NCBI GenBank assembly: GCA_009741485.1
Contig: CM019217.1
Span: 41,755,298 to 41,819,297, forward strand
Reading direction: 5' to 3'
DNA length: 64,000 bases
Source of the DNA: Malurus cyaneus samueli
Taxonomy: Eukaryota; Chordata; Aves; Passeriformes; Maluridae
In this document: in pieces, positions 36,569 through 49,025 of the stretch
How positions within the stretch are numbered: position 1 is the first letter of the stretch
How the letters are laid out: every line of letters starts with the position of its first letter
The notes under the pieces: generated by a model
Databases searched by the model: none
What the model was told of the DNA's origin: nothing
Seen by the model: the letters and a program-made list of their open reading frames with translations, nothing else
Position numbers and translations under genes: made by a program

Positions 36569-39500
36569 GTATTCAGCATGTGCACCCTGTTGAGCTGAAG
36601 CCATGACCCTGCCTCCCAGAGACACATAAATTTATACAGCCACCAGCAGTTTGCTATTTTCCTGTCAGCCAGCTCCCAGGGTGTGGCACAACCTTAATAC
36701 AGCACACAGCTTTCAGATCTCAGCTCTGTGGGCATATTAACACTGAGGACTTAGTTTTGACACCGTTGTATGGAATTAGAGCAGTGTGAATTGAATTTTA
36801 GTTTTTACTTATTAAACTAGTAAGCAGGAATGGAAATCAGCTTGTCATGTAAAAACAGAAATTGTGGGAAAATCCACTTATTCAAGAAATAGTAATTATT
36901 AAGAAAGCTAAAACCTTACTCCTGTCTCTCCTGAGCAATTTTTTTTTTTCATGGAATTAAGTCTATGGGCTAAAGAGGAAAAGCACTGGATTTCTCTAAC
37001 AGCTAAAAATATCATGTCCTTAACATACACAAAAATACCATGACTCTGAAGAGAATATTCAGAGGACAAAGAAACCATATTCATCATTCACATCCCTCCT
37101 AAGGAAGCTCTGCTATAATTGCATTTCACACTGGAGTAAAGCCCAAAATAGTACCAACAATGGAAGTGGACACCAGTGTCACTTCTTCCCTTGAGCATAC
37201 AAAGGATCTGAATGCCACATAAAGCAGGGCACTGAAAATGTAAACGATAACCATGGGATTTTGTGAGCTTTCATCTATTCTTGTTCTGCTCTTGGCAAAG
37301 CTTTAAAGAAAGGCTAACTTCTATCTACATTAATGTGTGGGTAAATAGGAAAAATGTGCACTGACAATGATAGCATAATTTGAAATACTTAAAAGTTCAT
37401 CTTGTCAGTAAAATACCTAGGTTTGTGCTTATTTTGGAGTGGCAAAGGTATAGGGACTTCCTGCTGGTGCTTTAATCTTTTCCAATAGCCAGTATGAAGT
37501 CTGTTTGCAAGGGGTTAAACACTTACTAAAGTGTTGTACTCGTGCGTGCACATTTCTATCATCATACATTGCAGTATCTATCCACTGTACAGAGCCCATA
37601 GATAAGCAAGTTCAGCTTTAAAGGAATATGTGATGTGATCCACAGGGATTTAATGGTCAGAAGCACTTCCCAGATCATCCTTTCTTGGGATAGCAAAAAA
37701 CAAGAACAGCCCCTGAGTGTTCTCGAACATATTGTTGAAAGCCCCTTCCCTGGATGTGTTCTTACAGCTGCCCCAGGAGCAAAGTGTAGATTACAATTCA
37801 GCAAAACATTCTCTTTATTCTCTAAATATTACTGTGCTGAGAATTATTGGTACCCCATTGGTACCAATGAATGAACCCGAAATTTCAAGGGCACATGAAA
37901 GTGTATTTTCTTTCTGATGTAGGCTCTCAGATCTTGGAAAACACGGATAATACTGAAGAGTCACAAGCAACTGAGTGTTGTGGAAGTTATCTGTGGGCCA
38001 GTACAGGTTTTCATTCATCCTTCAGTCTTATCTCAAATATAATCTGCTGTCAGCAAGACAGCAGAAAGACACTGGGTTAAGGAATGTAAAACTTAGATGA
38101 GAATTAGTTATATGTGTGGTTACCCCACCAGGCAAACAACAATAGGCTGGAGAAAGCACAAGTGCATTGTGGAGAGCTAATCTGAATGAGGTGACAATAA
38201 AGAATTTTTAACATCTAAAATTGAACCGATGTTTTATGAAGCATGATGAAAGTTGGACTACTATAAAGGAGCTTGTGTTTTATTAAAAACTGTGTTGCCC
38301 AAGAGAACAATAGATTGTCAAAATGCTGATGTGGGTTTAAACCATGTTTTTACTGGATAGCATCAAGGGATAAAAAGGGCTCCAAGAAGAAATCACACTT
38401 TTTATAATAAATGTAACTTTCCAAGAAGGATTCATATAAGAATATTAATAACTGGAAACCTCTTCTAATTACAAAAGTACTCCACTAATAAGACAGTTAA
38501 CTTAAAAATCAGAAAAGAAAGATGGGCATCTGATATAAATTTTCTCAAGTGTATTTTAAAAGCTATTGTGAAAGCAGGGACTGCTAAAGGAAGAATCTCT
38601 TTAGAATTCTTACTGAAGATTAGTATTTTCATTTAAAAAAAAAGGGAAAAGGCTCTGGTTTTAATTTTAAATATGTTCCTTGTTCACAATGAAAAGTTTG
38701 ACTTTGGCCAGCATGGGAGCCACCTACAAAAATGTTTGTTTAAAAAGGCTGTTACAAATATGAAAATATTTCAATAAGATTAAATTTTATTAACAATTTC
38801 ATATGCATGTAAACTTTGGCTTTTCATTAAGTCTGTAGAGCAGAAAAATTTGTTGTCCATGAGCCTCAGCTTGTGTAATTTTCTATAATTAAATAAGAGT
38901 AGACAGTAGTTTTAAAATAGTAGAAAATAAATATATAACCAGGCAATGCATTTCTTAGCTGTTTGAGGCCTTCTTGCACATTTCCATGACACAATGTCTG
39001 CAAGTACAATGGCATAATGCCCACTGGGGAAAAGACTGGAATGCTATTTGTTCCCAAAACTGCATTTCCTTGTAAGGGAAAAAGCTCTAACTTGGCAAAC
39101 AGTTTCCAACCTTTCACTGCATTTTCAGATAAAATCAAGGTTGTCTTTCTTCATTTTTATTTTATTTTTTTAAATTTTTTTTTAATTTTTTTTTTACGTC
39201 AGAGGATTAGGGAAAAAGTTGATGTCTTTCTGTCTGGTAATACTGAACATAACGGAGATTCTTTCACAAATCTGAAAAAGTTCATTCTTAATGGTTAATA
39301 AACAAGCCACGTCGAGGGTTATTTCTTCATTTATATAAATAGTTACATATTTAAACCTAACAATTACTTCAAGGCCTCCTAATAAAATGCTTCCTGAAGC
39401 TGCATTAGTCCTGTGTAATGCAGAGCTTCAGCGATACGAGAAAGCATAGTCTACTGCTGGGTGCTGCTCTATAAATATTTACAGGATAATAAACACCAGA

Positions 39501-42500
39501 CTTAATTGCATGGTCTGACAAAATATTTATTAAATTCACTGCAGCTGACTAGTATTGCTTCCAGCAATTCCAGAAATGGCCTTGTAGGAAAGAACTGAAA
39601 AAATTTTATACTGCATTGATTGATACTGCCTCTGTATTTAGATTCAAAGTAACTGTTCAAGCATTTGTTAAATGCTTGACATTATGCTCCTTGCAGGAGC
39701 TATTCCCAAAGCCTAGGATAAAGCCAGAACATAACATGAAGCATCATCTACTTTGTTTGTAGGTTAGGATTTTCAGTAATGTTACTTGAGCAAAAAATAA
39801 TTTAACTAGAATTCTGTTAAAACATCCACCCTCTTTCAAAACTCCTCTTTTTATGGCAAAGGGAAGATTTTAGAAATGGATAAGATTCCATTGAAGAGGA
39901 AAGAAAAATGATGGAAAATGGTTCATGTTTTAAGAGCAACAGCAGGTCAAAAAAACAGAAACAGGGAGATTAACCCAAGGGACCAGTTCTAAGAAGCAGA
40001 CTGAAAACCAATGAAAAAATGTGTGATTGGAAGGCTGGAAAAGAAATTTAGGAGAAAGGGTTCTGATCATTAGTTAAAAGGTAAGGTCTCAGCTGTCAGA
40101 GACATGGTTTGACATTCCTGTGAAGCAAGAAAATAAGGCATTGGGCTTGCACCTCACCTCCTGCCTCCCGTGTTACTCTCGCTGTACACTCTTTCCTCCT
40201 GTGTAGGCACACAGTATCTTCAGACTTTGTAAGTCAACTAAAAGTTTCCATTTTTGCATGAAAAGAAAACATTCAGCATATGACTCGGATGAAATAAGAA
40301 TCAGCCAGACACAGAAGCCTGGAAAAAGCTGTTTTTTCCTTAATTTTACCTGTCATCATTGTTGGAAGCTATCAACAATGAAGGAATCCTGTCCTGGGTA
40401 CATCTGGGCAGTGCAGTGCTGCAGTAGGCTGCAGAAGGTGTGTGTTCTATGTCTGAAGTTTATCTGTTGAGATTCGAGAGCTTTCTGTGGAAATTAGGAG
40501 TTTGCATGATCTGTCAGTGCTGCTTTGGTGTCTGCCTGTACATTATCACACAGAATCCATCCTCATGAAGCAGGCAAATCGAAAGGTCTCAGACATCTCA
40601 AGGGCTACAAATGCTCAGTCCTATACCTTACAAGTCCTTAGTTTACAGATGCATGATACAAAAATAGCCCTTGAAAAGTTAGCCTAATGAATCAGTTCAG
40701 TGAAAGAGCACTATACAAAGGGCATACAAAACCTTTATTATCCATTTTCTTCCTAATAAAGGAAAAACAAATCTTTAGGAAACATCTGGCTTCCCAGAAT
40801 CTGTAGGAAGTCTATGGTTAACTCCCTCTACGGCAGCGTAAGAGGTATTAGTTAGCTTGAATAGCAGTATATTAATAAAGCAGTAAACATCATCTTGCTC
40901 AGGGAAATTGCATTGATAGATAAGACACTCGTGAAGAATGGACATGTTTACTCAGTGTGCCTAAAGCTGCTGCAGTTGGGAAAATAGAGTGTTAAATAAG
41001 TGTGATGGCACTGGGCAGTGTGAGCTGATGCTGAGTACAGTGCAGCTGAACACCAACCTGGCAAACAGCCTGATACCTTCTCTGTCTACAGCTCAGCCTT
41101 TGCAAAGACAACCTGGGATAAGCAATTTTATGTAATTAATGCAAGATTAACTACAGGTGTGTGTCTTGGATAAGGGGTGGGGTGTTGAAAAGTAATTTTC
41201 TCATTTTCATCCAGAAAGCAACACTAGCAAAGCTGTGACTTTAAATTTTGTTTCAGAAGTCTGAGAAAACGCCGAGTTTTTGGCAAGACAGTATTTTTTT
41301 AAACAGCTGAACAACGGAAGAAATTCCAAAAGGGACTTCATTTCTGGAAAACTACCTACATCTCTTCAATTTCAGACGCACTTAGAAAGGACCCGGTTTT
41401 ATGATGTTTGCTGCCATCTAGTGCCTTTATTTCTGTTTTCAACCCTTGGAAAAATGGCCGTCTTCATTCACAAATAACTTTATCCTATGAAATGGGTATC
41501 AGTATACTATTCTTCAGCTGCTGCGGCAGAGAAATACAAAACAAATGATGCTTTCTATAAATTCAGGACCTTGCTTTATGTAGAATCAGGATGGAAGGTC
41601 CTTTGAAGTGGTAACAGCAAGGCCCTGCTAACGATTCTTGGTTTATTTTAGTTATTTTAGTAACAAGAAATACAATTCATGTAGACTGGAAAGGGATATT
41701 AGAACTTAAGGTTAAATTTCAATTTTTAATATGGGTTATGGGAGAAAACCTCCTGTAAACAAACACCTAAAAACACTGCCTATGAGCTGAATTCAAATGA
41801 CTGAACTTGCTACAAAGTATTTTTTCAACATCACCCCTATTAATGTTATTTTGGTAATAAAACTTGACATACAGCTGGATTTTAGACTACAGATAGTATT
41901 TCACCAAAAGAGCAATAATCATTTTCAAATTATTCAATAACATATTTCATAAAAGTATCAGCAGACACGTTCTTGCTACCAATGTCACATACAGTCGTGA
42001 CTTTGATGTTTACACCATTTGAGAAAACATCCGTTGAAACAGTTTATAACCTCCAGAAATATTTTCATTTATACTGACTCTGAGGAAATGCAACATTTTA
42101 GTAAGAGCTGATAGACCACCGTCAAGGTATTAATTATCTTCGAAATCAAGGGTCAGGAGTTTGTAAACATGGGGAAATTAGATCTGTATCTAAGCTTGCA
42201 GCTTTTATAGCACTCAAGTCAAATGAGGCAAATAGAGGCTCTAAACTCGAATGGGTTGTGTATGCACATCAATTTTGCCAAGACAACGTAACTCACAAGA
42301 TCTAACCTAATGGCTCTGTGAGTTCAGCATCCAGGACAAAAGCTGTGCTGTCAAGTCTTCTCCACTTTCTGGCCACTTCTCCTGATTTGCCTCTGTTAAA
42401 AGCTTCCATTTACTGTCACGCAGTCCTTAATCTCTTCCTTCTATCCCTTGCTGCTATTTGTTGCCATTTTTCTGCCTTATCTCATTTATCACTGTGCAGC

Positions 42501-44501
42501 AAAGCGAGAATTTTCCCTATGCTCCAGTGTGAGGCAGTCCAGAGCCTTCTTTTTCCAAGCCTGCTACCAAGAGCCATGGCTGACTTGAGAAAAAAAAAAA
42601 ATAAGTGCAGTGATGTAGGGAAAATTTAGCCTCATCCCTGCCACTCCAGACTGCAGTGTGCTGTCTCTGAATGTTGAGTGACCACAAGTTACCCAATCAC
42701 ACTGTGGAGCTTCAGGGGGATGGGAGATATCTGACAGTATTCCCTGTGATTTCCTGTTTCAGTATTTGTCAGGTACCAAGTCTCTTCTGATCCTATATAA
42801 ACAGCCATTTCTGGAAAGTGAAAACACTCAAATCTGTGGAAGAGGACGCTTTCGAACCCTTGACATATATTTGTCTTGGGTCCTTACTTCAGAGGATGTA
42901 GTTGAGACATTTAGTGAAATGATACAGAAACATTGGGGTTTTTGTTAGGTGAAAGAAATGTATCTGACCTAACTTTTAGGAGTATTAGACCGTCTTTGCA
43001 CACATGAATCCAATGAACATTATTTTACAGTAACTAAAACAGTGAAAATTCAGTAACAGCTTTCTAGTTACACTGTAAGATCAGAATGTATGGCCATAAT
43101 TTATAATTCGACTTTTTATCTTTTTTTAAAGTAAATTAGAATTCCTAAATCCTTTCAAATTTTTGAGTTTTTTTATTTAAAATCTTGCTATGGCAACTAT
43201 TAAGTCTGATCTGAAAACAGACATTTGTAAATTTAGCAATACATGTTATCACTATCAACAGTGCAAAGCTGTAAAATACTTGAGCTAAGAACCTTTCTGT
43301 AAGCATTTTAATATCTACTAAAATGATTGATGATGCAAGGCAGGAAGGTTTTCTGAAGTATAACTGAAATAATCTCTGCTTATATGGGCTGTTTATGAAG
43401 TGAGCACAAGAATCTCTTCTAACACAGTGCCTGAGTATGTTATGGAATTATAATAAACATTGGAAATCAGAACTGAGCCTTCAAGGATCAGTCTGGGACA
43501 CAAAGTACTTGAAAAGGATGGTATTCAAAAAGTATGTTTGTGAGAGGAACATAATTGCCCCCAGGTGTTAGTTTATGACACAAGAAGGTGTGCATGAACC
43601 CTGGATTGCTATAGCTAATGGAACTTCTATTTTGGCTGAGCTCTTCAGCTGAGAACAGTCATCAACAAATGCTGGCATAAAACAGCTTTTCTTTGATGGT
43701 GCATTAAGGTGTGGCCTTGCAGTATTTTACACAGAAGAGCCATGAAAACAATTCTGTTGACCATACTAGACTTATATGGTTAGGGCAAACTAAGCAATAA
43801 AAGCAATCTTGCTGAATAGGAGTAATTTGTCCTAAATGATCTCTGTTACACTGCATTATTAATGCAATTAGCATCTGTTCTTACTTAGTGCATGTTAATG
43901 TGGATTTACAATTGGTGATTAGTTGTTCATATTATGGATTTCTATTTTTGTGAGTCAAAGCTCTTCTAGAGTAATACAAGAATACAAATCACGTTAATTG
44001 GCATTGATTTGCTACTGATGAGGGTTTTTTAAATGGCGGTCCTTCTCTGTGTACTTCAACTGATCAGGTAACTGGTCAGCTAACAATTTATGCACAAATT
44101 TTGTGGTTTGGTTAAGGTCATTCACTATAGAGAGCAATATTCACAAATGTAGTTGTAGCCTAATTCTTTAATAAGCTTGCACATGCTTCATGTACACTTC
44201 TGAAGCTTTATTGACCATGGCTTTGGGAAATGTTTTAGCTTGTCAATTAAACCTCAGAATTTTAAGAGAATACCCTTGCACTGGGCCAGCCATGGTAGCC
44301 TGTGGATTTTATCTCACACAATAAGCTACTGACAGAATGAGTATACCCTTTATTTGTACTCTTTTTCAAGCTCATTTGAAACATTTGGAATAATATTGCA
44401 TTTTTGGATCAGCCTTTCCTACTGAGATCTGTACAATTTCTATTTGTGCCTCCCCAACAGTTTTGATTGAGGGCCTGGAAGTGCTAAATATATTTATTAT
44501 A

Positions 44502-44533
<32 letters not shown>

Positions 44534-44534
44534 T
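44502..44534. repeat. (AT)n microsatellite
   Basis: An AT dinucleotide repeat of about 33 bases interrupted once by TGTA. Likely length-polymorphic. Confidence 0.95.
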
Positions 44535-47500
44535 ACCTAAACTTAACCTTTGCAGATTTGGATTAGAGCATTCTTTGCTTTAAGCTGGTCAGGAACCTTG
44601 CTGCTTCACAGATAAAGTCATGTGGATGATATCAGTACTTCGAAAACATAGCCAGAACATGTTCTGGAAACTTCCAACCAGTGTACACAGAATCATTGTG
44701 GAGAGGACACACCTACAGAAAAGGGTAATACTTTGGGGGAAGTGAGCAGATCCAGATGGTCCCATTAAAGGGCAGTTTCTACAGCTTTTCTTGAGCTATA
44801 AAGAAGAAAAAGAAGAAGTACAAATTTTGAGGCCCTTTCTTGTGTAACAGCTATCTAAATACTGTCCATTCTGATTCTCAAGCATCTTCTTCTAATCAAA
44901 TATTAACAGCAATATGCCCCTTTTTGTTAGGATCTCTGCTAGTTGTTTAGAAAGCCTTCTGAAAAAGGTCTTTGAAAGAGCAAGCACATCTTCTTAGGAT
45001 GAGATTCACACTTAAATGCCAGGAAAAAGGGTATCTTAAATCAAAAACCTACCACCATTACTCAACTTCACTTTTTTGTTTTTAATTTCTGTGGTAGATC
45101 ATTTGCAGAGAGAAAAAGAATTTAAAAATCATTCCCTGAAGAGCTGTGCTATTACATTAGTTGGCCATAATACTACAAAATTGCCAATCCAAAAAGTAGA
45201 AGATTGAAGAGCATAACTTGAAAGTACAAGGCATTTGAGGGGCTCCTTTATCCTTTCTGTCTTTCCCATGAGAACAAATACTTATTTTTGTCTCTAACCT
45301 TCTTTCTTCTGTCTTTGTATATGTTTCTTTTTCTGCACACAACTCACCCCTACCCTCTTTCCTTATTTGACTGATCTAGTTTACCAGATTGCTACATATT
45401 TGATCTGCAATTGTTTGAATTGAACAGAATATTGTCAGCTTTGCAGTGCCAAGTCAGGTATGTCCCATCTGAAAGAGAGTGAAAAACTGTGGGAAGGACA
45501 TCACTCTTTCTGTACTATTTATACAACTTTTAGTTTACCTGGCAACTTCTCTAAAAAGATGCCTTCTCGACTGAAAATGCATAAATAAGAGAGTGCTGGG
45601 ATAATTGTTCCCATTAAACAGAATTTATCAGAATTTAGATATATTCGTTTGTTATCAGTTTTTACTGTAATTTGTTGGAAGCCTGAAACCAAATTCTTTA
45701 GCCTGTTGGAAATACCACCCTAAACTTTTTGAATCTAACCAGGTGTTTGCTTTGATCTGCTCTGGATGTGCAGATTCTCTCATTTGTATTTAGGAAAGCA
45801 CTTGGTGGAATTTCTTAAACCTCTGTACTGGAGACATACAGTGTCAAAAATGTATTTTATATCACACAAGGAAAAGAAACTAAGACTAACTTCATGCCTT
45901 AACCAGGTTATTTCGTTAAAATAGCCTGCAATATTAACTGTTTGGGCAAACTTGACTGTTTCAAAAATAATTCTTGAATGACAGTCTGTAAGCACCTGCT
46001 AGTACTTTCACTGAGAAGAGTATTCTAACCCATTTCAGAACAGGACTCACTGAGATGATAATCATTCACCTCAAGCATCTTGTTGATTGTGGAAAGTGTT
46101 TCAAGCAGCAGTAGACTTTGGAAACCAAACAAAAGAGTCTTCTGCAATACTGTGAAGAGTTCAGTCTCACAATTAGATATAAAATGGTGTCTCTATTTTG
46201 GATTCCTGATAATGGAAGCCAAAACGTTTTCTCTGAGCACTGGAGGGCACTGCAGCACTGAGGAAGAAATATACTTCCAAAACGACATTCCAGAAAATAA
46301 TGACTGTTTGCAGAAATGAGGAGGGGCTGGGGGGATCTGAAGGCAACAGAGCACCAATCATTCATTACCAATCTGGCACGCTCGGTTTCCTTTCAGCTGG
46401 AAGTGTTACAACTTTATATCGCCCTGCAAAGGGCTGGGCAAACCTCTACATAGTCAGGCTCTGTTGACTCAGATATGTGCCTAACGTTGCCTTTTCAAGT
46501 ATGCCCATTTTCCTTCAGTGCTTGAATTGATTTTTAAAATGTATTACAGAATGTTTGAGATGTTAGTGAGTAAAATACAGTTAACTCTGCCACCCAAAAA
46601 TGCAGAGCCAGGCAGACAAGAAAAGGATTCTCAGTTTTGCAGTTTCAGTGTGTAAATGAACCTGAACACAATATAAACCTCAATCAGGTCATTTCTTGAT
46701 TAGCTCAAAAATGTTTTCATTAAATCCAGGATTGGGTGTCACACTACATTTTTATTACTTCTCCAGGCAAATATTTTAGCTCTTTATGAGCAGGTACAGC
46801 TCTGCATTTCGGGGAAGGAGAGAATCTCATTACGAGGTGATGGCTCTCTGTTATTTAAGAAAGTCAACAAAGAAACATAAACTGAAAAATATTCTCTGTA
46901 ATAGGAAAAAGGTTGCATAAGGGCATGTTTAAGATTTTTTTTCAGAGTAATTCTTCCCCTGAATCTCAAAAGCAAATCAGAGACACAGTGCATAGGTGTG
47001 ATGATATTCCTACATTTAAACAGGGCATGTATCAGAAATATAGCTCCTTGCTTTTTTGCTTTTCCTCCCACTCTCAGCATTTTCACTCGTTTTCGACTCC
47101 AACTGACAATTATCTTCCACTTCATCATTTTAATGTACTGACATTCTGTTACTTGGTCTGTAAGTCTTGGTTGCATCTTATTCCTCTCACATTACAGTTC
47201 TGTCATTTCATCCTCCATTTTGTTGGAAGACCTCCTGATCCTTTTGCTTGCCAGTCTCCTGTCTGCTCCCTGTCTCACCTTCCATTCCTAATCCTTCAGG
47301 CACATCTCAAGCAGATTCATTTGGTTTACTCTTTGATCACCTCCTCCCTTTCACACGTGCTTCTCTCTTTGCTCTAGGTTTCCTCAAGGTCAGAACCTTC
47401 TTCCAATTAGTTTAGGAGACGCCTGGCTCAGTCCCTGCCTTAGTATCTCTGCTGAGGTTTCTCATCAGTTAATTAGGAAAGGAAGGCTGGCAGCAAGAGA

Positions 47501-48985
47501 CATAATCATCGTGAGAGGATTCTCGCACTATGGTGACAAACAGGCTGAGAGATCTCCCAGGGTTCTGTGAAATTGCTCCCAAACTCCAATTTCATCCAAA
47601 GTAGCAAGATCAATTTTTACCTCCCAGATTGCAACAACCTCAGGGCATGCCCATCACCGATCCCTAGGTCTCTGTCTCAGGGTGGCAAGCAATGATTTTA
47701 CTGAGCAGAATGCTTTGCCACCTTGTGAGGATGAAAGGATGGCAAATACAATTACTCATAGAGCAGACGCTGTTAGATTCCAGAGCTTGGAATGAGGTAT
47801 CAAGAAATAAATGCTTTTGTCTTACAAGCCTGTGATCTTCATTCCCATCTGTGCTGGGCTATGTACCAAGTTAAGAAAGCAAACTTAAGCATGTTTTAAG
47901 CTGTTGACAAAGACAAAACCAAGCTCTATTATGGCTGTAAATCACATGCTGTGCCAGGTTTCAGCAATATAAGCTGGTTAGGCAGAACTGAACATGAAAA
48001 GAAAGTGAAATGACTATTCTGATTCAGTTATACTTATATCATTGTGAATTGAAAATTTGTATTTTAGGCTGCATAAAGTTATTTATCAGTATAAATAAAG
48101 TTTTCAAGAATATCAGCAGAAATTCTCTACTTGAACCACATCCTAGAAGGGTTTAGTGTCTGTTTCTTACAGTTGGTTACTTCTAACATAGAATTATGTA
48201 TCTTTCCAGCCAATAAAAAAAAAGTACCCGAGCTTATAAAATTGAAGTGAAAACAGAATTCTTGCTGTCTGTCTACTAATGTCTGTGCTAATCAGTGGTG
48301 AGAGGAGAGAAACAGGAGAAAAAGCCAGAGCTATTTTTGTGCTTGGCATCACTAACTCTGTCTTGTGATAACATTATGCTGGAACCATTCATTCACTCAT
48401 TGCCCAGTCAAACTTGTTTAGATTAAAAAGGTCAATTAAAAGTGCAGAATAAAGATTTCCTTATTCTGAAGTGAAGAGATGTAGCAGCTGGAAAATACAA
48501 AGTTCTGCTTACACAAAATACAGCTTCCAAGAAGATGGCAAGTCTGTATCTTGTACTAAAAACTGAAGAATTTATTCTGACACAATTTTGATATAAAATT
48601 AAGCAGCTTTTCATGCATTAACGTGCTTAAATGTTCTGTTATAAAAGACCTTTGCCACCCTTCTTTGTGCTAAGGTGAATAGCCTAATACTGCAAGGGTG
48701 AAAAGAGCAGAAGTTCTGCCCTTCAGAATGGCGCTACTCCTCACATGCATGGGAGCATGACAGGAGAGGGAGAAGGCTGTGCTTTGGTTCCACCCCTGAA
48801 ATATGTTGTGGTAAATGCAATTTGACAGTGCAAGTTTCCCCTTTAGAGCAAGACAGACCTAAGGTTTATAGATGGTGCTATGGACTGTTTTTCTGTAGGT
48901 AGCTGCTCAATTTTTATGACATGGGCTCATTTCCTGCCTGGGAGAATGTCATGTCCGTGCCACGAGGCAGTTCTCCCTCTGTCAG

Positions 48986-49025
48986 ATACCTAAGGTAGCT
49001 CCAAATTGTCTGGTTGTCTGTGCTG
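48986..49025 (+). other. Candidate exon A (unproven)
   Basis: A 40-nt block lies between a good acceptor (TTCTCCCTCTGTCAG) and a strong donor (GTGAGTATAA). It is open in one frame (I-P-K-V-A-P-N-C-L-V-V-C-A) and leaves one base that would join to the GC at the start of candidate exon B to make a glycine codon. No protein family was recognised. It could be a chance match to splice consensus. Confidence 0.22.

Larger units (their letters stand above)
22027..48985. other. Long noncoding AT-rich interval
   Basis: About 27 kb without a recognisable gene, RNA gene or transposon. Open frames of up to about 154 codons occur on both strands but show no domains, and frames on opposite strands overlap (for example 32107-32782), as chance does. 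Two 16-bp direct-repeat units (AATAAAGAGGACC core) lie near 30478-30505. A TAAT-rich stretch at 39340-39560 and another at 43850-44260 resemble conserved noncoding elements in composition only. A frame at 33646-33828 runs into a good splice donor (CAG|GTAAAA) but lacks a strong acceptor. Confidence 0.55.

Noticed and set aside
36286..36627. 113-codon minus-strand frame with a lysine run
   Set aside because: The lysine run is just the 22-base poly-T tract.
37919..38000. Exon-like block after CTTTCTGATGTAG
   Set aside because: The frame is open, but the donor (GTACAG) is weak and no partner exon is nearby.
46913..47377. 154-codon plus-strand frame
   Set aside because: It is pyrimidine-rich low-information sequence, rich in Ser, Leu, His and Phe, as expected from TC-rich DNA.
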